Source: a virus. From it: a stretch of DNA of 49,700 nucleotides. Location of the stretch: IMG/VR virus record IMGVR_UViG_3300048597_000670, positions 1 through 49,700 of that record; one strand, 5' to 3'. Below the pieces are notes generated by a model. It was not told where the DNA came from. It did not search any database and saw nothing but the letters and a program-made list of their open reading frames with translations. The position numbers and the translations under genes were made by a program. Every line of letters starts with the position of its first letter. Positions within the stretch are counted from its first letter, which is position 1. Positions 45,973 to 49,700 of the stretch are shown here, piece after piece.

Positions 45973-47886
45973 GTGGCAAACGAGAGAATCACAGAGAATC
46001 TCGTTCGCGATAAGCTGCGAAACCACGGGTGCTACTCTCCGCTAAACAACGTCCGCGTTGAAGAGCAAAAAAGCACAATAGAGCAAGTTCGGCGGGCCTT
46101 GGCGGCGGCGAGCAAAGCCGGTGGCGGTGGGGGTGGTTCCCCTGAGTTTATCGTCACCAATCCCGATCAAGCCGACTTCGTCCTAATTATCGAATGCAAG
46201 GCGAACGCAAAGGACCACGCATCACCAGCCTCGTCAGTCATGCTGACCGCACCCGCCGATGAAAGTGCGGGCGACCATGCCAAGCGGGTGGTGCGCTTCG
46301 CTGTCGATGGTGTGCTTCATTACGCCCAGCGTCTCGCCAAAGAGTTCAATGTAATTGCGGTCGCAGTAAGCGGGCAGAGTAACGATGGTCTGCAGATTTC
46401 CACCTATTTGCACACTCGTGGAAGCCCGATGGCGAAGCCACTAATGACAAAGGATGGCGCGTTTATTTCGGATATTATTCCGTGGTCTGATTATATCGGT
46501 CACGCAATCTATGACCCGGCTGTACAAGCCGTCCGCCTAACCGATCTCATGGCGTTCTCGCGAGAGCTGCATGACTTTATGCGCGATGATGTAAAGGCCA
46601 GCGAGAATGAAAAACCCTTGTTTGTCAGTGGCACCCTAATCGCGCTGAGAAACGCTGTCTTTGCCAAGACATTCAGTGATCATTCTCCGAGTGATCTGCC
46701 GTCAGAATGGTTGCGCGTCATCAACTTAGAATTGAGAAAGGCCGAGATCCCTAACTCAAAGCGAGACACAATAGCGCTCCCCTATTCCAGTATTGCAAGC
46801 CATCCGGAGATTGCGAAGCCTCACAAAAAGTATCCGAAGGGCGTATTGCACGAACTCATTCGGCGTTTGAATGAAAAAGTATGGCCTTTTATTAGTGTTT
46901 ACCACGATTTCGATATCGTCGGGCAGTTCTATGGAGAGTTTCTTAAATATACGGGTGGGGACAAGAAAGCCCTGGGGATCGTGCTCACTCCGCGCCACGT
47001 CACAGATCTGTGCGCGCGACTGGCGAACGTAAACAAGAACAGCAAGGTGCTCGACATATGCGCCGGGACGGGCGGATTTCTTATTTCCGCAATGCACCAG
47101 ATGTTTCGGTCGGCGGTGACAGAAAAAGAAAAATCGCGAATAAAGAGTGAGGCGCTTGTCGGGGTTGAGCAGCAGCCCAACATGTTCGCGCTGGCCGCGA
47201 GCAACATGATGTTGCGCGGCGATGGGAAAGCGAACCTACATCAGTCGTCGTGTTTCGATGAAGCGGTCACGGCCGCTATCAAGAATCACCGCTGCGACGT
47301 GGGATTGCTTAACCCACCATATTCGCAGGGCGATGAAGATCTTCACGAGCTTTACTTTGTAAAGCATATGCTTGAGTGCCTGAGGAAGAACGGCACCGGC
47401 ATTGCGGTTGTTCCGATGAGCTGCGCGATCTCGCCGCACAAGGCGAGGGCAGAGCTTTTAAGGCATCACACACTTGAAGCCGTGATGTCGCTTCCGGACC
47501 TGCTGTTTGCGCCGGTTGGCGTCATAGCGTGTTTGATGGTTTTCACCGCCAAAATCCCCCACGAGACGAGCGGCAAAAAAACGTGGTTTGGCTACTGGAA
47601 GGATGACAGCTTCGTCAAAACGAAGCATCTCGGCCGAGTTGATCTAGCGGGCAGATGGCCGGCGATCCGAGAACGGTGGGTCGATACCTTCCGCAATCGC
47701 GAGGTTGTGCCCGGAGAGGCCATTCTTCAGCGAGTAACGGCTGACGATGAATGGTGTGCGGAAGCCTACATGGAGACGGACTATAGCACCCTAAGTTCCG
47801 CCGACTTTGAGAGCGAGATCAAGAAGTACGTAGCATTCAAAATACTTCAAAGCGAAGGGCGGGGCGATGAAAACGATCCCTCTTAA
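45973..47886 (+). CDS. BcgI-like type IIB nuclease-methylase (A/RM subunit)
   Basis: A 637-residue protein; start GTG 45973. The N-terminal domain holds a PD-(D/E)xK-type nuclease site: Asp68 and E74-x-K76 (ADFVLIIECKAN). The second half is an N6-adenine methyltransferase of the gamma class with motif I LDICAGTGGF (about 360-369) and motif IV NPPY (about 447-450). An NPPY enzyme fused to a nuclease and paired with a separate specificity gene is the architecture of BcgI, whose A subunit is about the same size. A Gly-rich run near 51-55 is a linker. Local GC is clearly below the rest of the window, with codons like AAA and TTA, so the cassette was probably acquired separately. Confidence 0.82.
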   Translation: MANERITENLVRDKLRNHGCYSPLNNVRVEEQKSTIEQVRRALAAASKAGGGGGGSPEFIVTNPDQADFVLIIECKANAKDHASPASSVMLTAPADESAGDHAKRVVRFAVDGVLHYAQRLAKEFNVIAVAVSGQSNDGLQISTYLHTRGSPMAKPLMTKDGAFISDIIPWSDYIGHAIYDPAVQAVRLTDLMAFSRELHDFMRDDVKASENEKPLFVSGTLIALRNAVFAKTFSDHSPSDLPSEWLRVINLELRKAEIPNSKRDTIALPYSSIASHPEIAKPHKKYPKGVLHELIRRLNEKVWPFISVYHDFDIVGQFYGEFLKYTGGDKKALGIVLTPRHVTDLCARLANVNKNSKVLDICAGTGGFLISAMHQMFRSAVTEKEKSRIKSEALVGVEQQPNMFALAASNMMLRGDGKANLHQSSCFDEAVTAAIKNHRCDVGLLNPPYSQGDEDLHELYFVKHMLECLRKNGTGIAVVPMSCAISPHKARAELLRHHTLEAVMSLPDLLFAPVGVIACLMVFTAKIPHETSGKKTWFGYWKDDSFVKTKHLGRVDLAGRWPAIRERWVDTFRNREVVPGEAILQRVTADDEWCAEAYMETDYSTLSSADFESEIKKYVAFKILQSEGRGDENDPS

Positions 47887-48967
47887 TCGCATGTTCGATG
47901 TCGAATACGGCAACAAATTTGACCTCAATAAGATGGACATCGCGAGCAAATCCGAAGGCGGAATAAATTTCGTCAACCGCTCGTCGCGGAATTGCGGCGT
48001 GAGCGCTACCGTTGCTCCGGTAACTGGCATTCCGCCCTATGAGGCTGGAAACATAACCGTTTCGCTTGGCGGCAGTAAGCTGCTGTCCTCGTTCGTTCAG
48101 CCCGAGCGATTTTATACGGGGCAGAACGTCGCGATCTTGAAGCCGAAAACGGCCATGACATTCTCGGAGAAGTTATTTGTCTGCCTATGCATTCGTCACA
48201 ACCGATTCCGCTATTCGGCGTTTGGGCGCGAAGCCAACCGCACACTACGCACTTTGCCTGTACCAGACCGCTCTGAATTTCCCGCTTGGCTTAATGATCG
48301 CGACATCAAGAAACTAGAGGCGAAATATGCGAAGTCGCTAATAGAAGCCAACGACCTGACGCTGACACCAGCTTCATGGAAGCATTTCCGTCTCTCGGAT
48401 TTGTTCGACATCCGAAAAGGAAAACGGCTTACAAAAGCGAGCATGGTGCCTGGGCATACCCCATTTATTTCCGCCATCGATTCGAACAACGGCATGCGCC
48501 AGCGCATAAGCGCGGCACCCTTGCACCCCGCAAACGTTCTTACCGTCAATTACAATGGCAACGGAGTTGCCGAAGCGTTTTATCAGCCAGAGCCGTTCTT
48601 CGCTTCCGATGACGTGCACGTCCTCTACCCGAATTTTAATCTTGATCCGGCCATCGCGCTGTTTCTCTGCGCCATAATCCGTCGTGAAAAGTACCGTTTC
48701 AACTATGGTCGGAAATGGAACTTAGATCGCATGAAAGAGTCAGAGGTACGACTGCCCGCCAGCGGCGACGGGGAACCGGACTGGATCTTCATGAGACGGT
48801 ATATACAGAGTAGGAGCTTTTCTTCTCAGTTGTACGAGGATGAGACCGACTCACTTATCGCTAGGCAGCGGCTTATTGAGATCGATGAAGCGCCCGAGAA
48901 GCTGGTTCAAGGCAAACAGCTTGAGGCTCGGTTTGCACGTTTGAGTCGGTCTCGCGTTGCTTCTTAG
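47867..48967 (+). CDS. HsdS-like specificity subunit of the type IIB system (BcgI-B-like)
   Basis: A 366-residue protein overlapping the A-subunit gene by 20 bases. It has two target-recognition-like regions, each opening with the LxxxFDVxxG-type block: RMFDVEYGNKFDLNKM (about 8-23) and LFDIRKGKRLTKASM (about 179-193). Helical spacer regions lie between and after. Two TRDs would define a split recognition site of the kind BcgI cuts on both sides. The protein gives DNA specificity to both methylation and cleavage. GC as low as in the A subunit. Confidence 0.8.
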   Translation: MKTIPLNRMFDVEYGNKFDLNKMDIASKSEGGINFVNRSSRNCGVSATVAPVTGIPPYEAGNITVSLGGSKLLSSFVQPERFYTGQNVAILKPKTAMTFSEKLFVCLCIRHNRFRYSAFGREANRTLRTLPVPDRSEFPAWLNDRDIKKLEAKYAKSLIEANDLTLTPASWKHFRLSDLFDIRKGKRLTKASMVPGHTPFISAIDSNNGMRQRISAAPLHPANVLTVNYNGNGVAEAFYQPEPFFASDDVHVLYPNFNLDPAIALFLCAIIRREKYRFNYGRKWNLDRMKESEVRLPASGDGEPDWIFMRRYIQSRSFSSQLYEDETDSLIARQRLIEIDEAPEKLVQGKQLEARFARLSRSRVAS

Positions 48968-48970
48968 AAG

Positions 48971-49243
48971 ATGGTCTCTCTCTATGGATTCGCATATACA
49001 GAGGCCGCGCTAAAGTACCTTGAAACAAAAGTGCCGACAAAGGTCTGTGCACAAATCAAGAAGCGGATCGATGCGCTAGCATCACGACCTACCCCGCCTG
49101 GCTGTAAGAAGCTGATGGGGATTACGGATGGCAATAACCCGATCTATCGCGTAAGACAGGGTGACTTCAGAATTCTCTATTCTGTTCGGCCCAACATCAT
49201 TGTTATCTTGGACATCGGGAACCGTAAGGATGTTTATCGGTGA
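48971..49243 (+). CDS. RelE/ParE-family toxin
   Basis: A 90-residue protein of the RelE/ParE superfamily, starting three bases after the specificity gene. Core blocks are ALKYLETKVPTKVCAQIKKRID (helix pair), GCKKLMGI, YRVRQGDFRILYSV and VILDIGNRKDVYR, matching the pattern KKLxG...YRxRxGdYRixY. Such proteins are mRNA interferases or gyrase poisons and are normally paired with an antitoxin; no antitoxin-like gene is seen upstream or downstream. The operon arrangement suggests that it is co-expressed with the R-M genes. Confidence 0.8.
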   Translation: MVSLYGFAYTEAALKYLETKVPTKVCAQIKKRIDALASRPTPPGCKKLMGITDGNNPIYRVRQGDFRILYSVRPNIIVILDIGNRKDVYR

Positions 49244-49283
49244 ATCCAAAGAGGGTTAAGTCGGTTAATGAGAGCTAGGCTGG

Positions 49284-49700
49284 CTAGCCGGCCGGCTCTT
49301 GTCGCTTCCCGATCCCAGCCAAATTGTCCGCCTGGCGATAGTCGTTGTCTGGTTCGATAGCGCTGAAGCGGCGCCCGAAGACATGGCTGTTGCTGAGTAT
49401 GCCGGCGAGCCGCGCAGCAACCTTCGCGATCGCCGTCTGGTTGGCAAATGAGTCCCGCGATCGCATGTCCTTGTTGGGATATTCGCCGCGGGCACGCATC
49501 GTTGAGATCCCGATCGCCAGATGCATCGCGATTTCGGATTCGGTGACCTCCTGGGGCGAGCTGTTCGCCCGGCCCCATTTTGCCCGGTCACCCTGCTCGG
49601 CGGCATCGGCGAGCGCGTAAAGCTCGGCCGGGGTCAGCGTCACATCGCCATCGCCCGCCGCGCGCCGTAGCCGACGGATCAGGGTCCACACATTGCTCAT
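49284..49700 (-). CDS. Hypothetical protein at the right end, 138 residues
   Basis: Not recognised. The start codon is the last three bases of the window. It begins MSNVWTLIRRLRRAAGDG and continues LTPAELYALADAAEQGDRAKWG, a helical region, then SEIAMHLAIGISTMRARGEYP and a C-terminal tail. Convergent with the toxin gene, which lies 40 bases away. GC is back towards the phage average here, so it may belong to the phage arm or the host chromosome. Confidence 0.5.
   Translation of the reverse strand: MSNVWTLIRRLRRAAGDGDVTLTPAELYALADAAEQGDRAKWGRANSSPQEVTESEIAMHLAIGISTMRARGEYPNKDMRSRDSFANQTAIAKVAARLAGILSNSHVFGRRFSAIEPDNDYRQADNLAGIGKRQEPAG

Noticed and set aside
49284-49700. Antitoxin for the RelE/ParE-type toxin
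   Set aside because: It is on the opposite strand, convergent, longer than typical antitoxins and lacks a ribbon-helix-helix or AbrB-type start.

Overview
The window is an almost complete temperate phage (prophage) genome of the lambda-like siphovirus type, from a high-GC alphaproteobacterium. A GcrA-family regulator (a family known from alphaproteobacteria), high GC and lambda-type head genes support this; a sphingomonad host is plausible but no host marker gene is present. The window opens on the stop codon of the integrase gene and closes on the start codon of the last gene, so no attachment sites can be identified inside it.

Layout. 1-4969 (minus strand): a left arm of overlapping genes with integrase, an excisionase-like gene, small unknowns, an Acb2/Tad1-like cyclic-nucleotide sponge, a PPC-motif methyltransferase-like gene, an ASCH protein and a DUF5131 (Gp37/Gp68) protein. 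5029-5790 (plus): a lone membrane protein. 5799-7581 (minus): three overlapping genes of unknown role. 7634-9630: the immunity region. An S24-type repressor is followed by a WYL/TerB-like protein and a lipoprotein, and the block is flanked by two operator-containing promoters that share a CGGGT-N4-ACCCG palindrome. 9631-19042 (plus): the early/replication region, with a Cro-position gene, an initiator-like tRNA(CAU), a CII-like gene, a DUF2303 gene, a DnaA domain IV-like gene, an MT-A70 methyltransferase, a GcrA-like regulator, a Toprim primase, a winged-helix protein, a D5-type helicase and a DUF6456-like protein.

19096-44968 (plus): a terminator, a candidate cos region, then the late genes in lambda order: small and large terminase, gpW, portal, S49 protease with an internal scaffold start, decoration protein, capsid, head-tail and tail completion proteins, tail tube, frameshifted tail chaperone, tape measure, minor tail proteins, NlpC/P60, a 2799-residue tip/fibre protein, and the lysis cassette (CHAP-type endolysin, holin candidate, nested spanin pair).

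45171-49700: accessory right end. It has an orphan beta-class DNA methyltransferase and then a cassette that is visibly lower in GC. The cassette holds a BcgI-like type IIB restriction-modification pair (a nuclease-methylase A subunit and a two-TRD S subunit) followed 3 bases later by a RelE/ParE-type toxin gene with no evident antitoxin. The phage therefore carries both an anti-defence candidate (Acb2) and a defence/addiction candidate (R-M plus toxin). It also has four methylation-linked genes and a GcrA-like factor that could connect phage transcription to host cell-cycle methylation.
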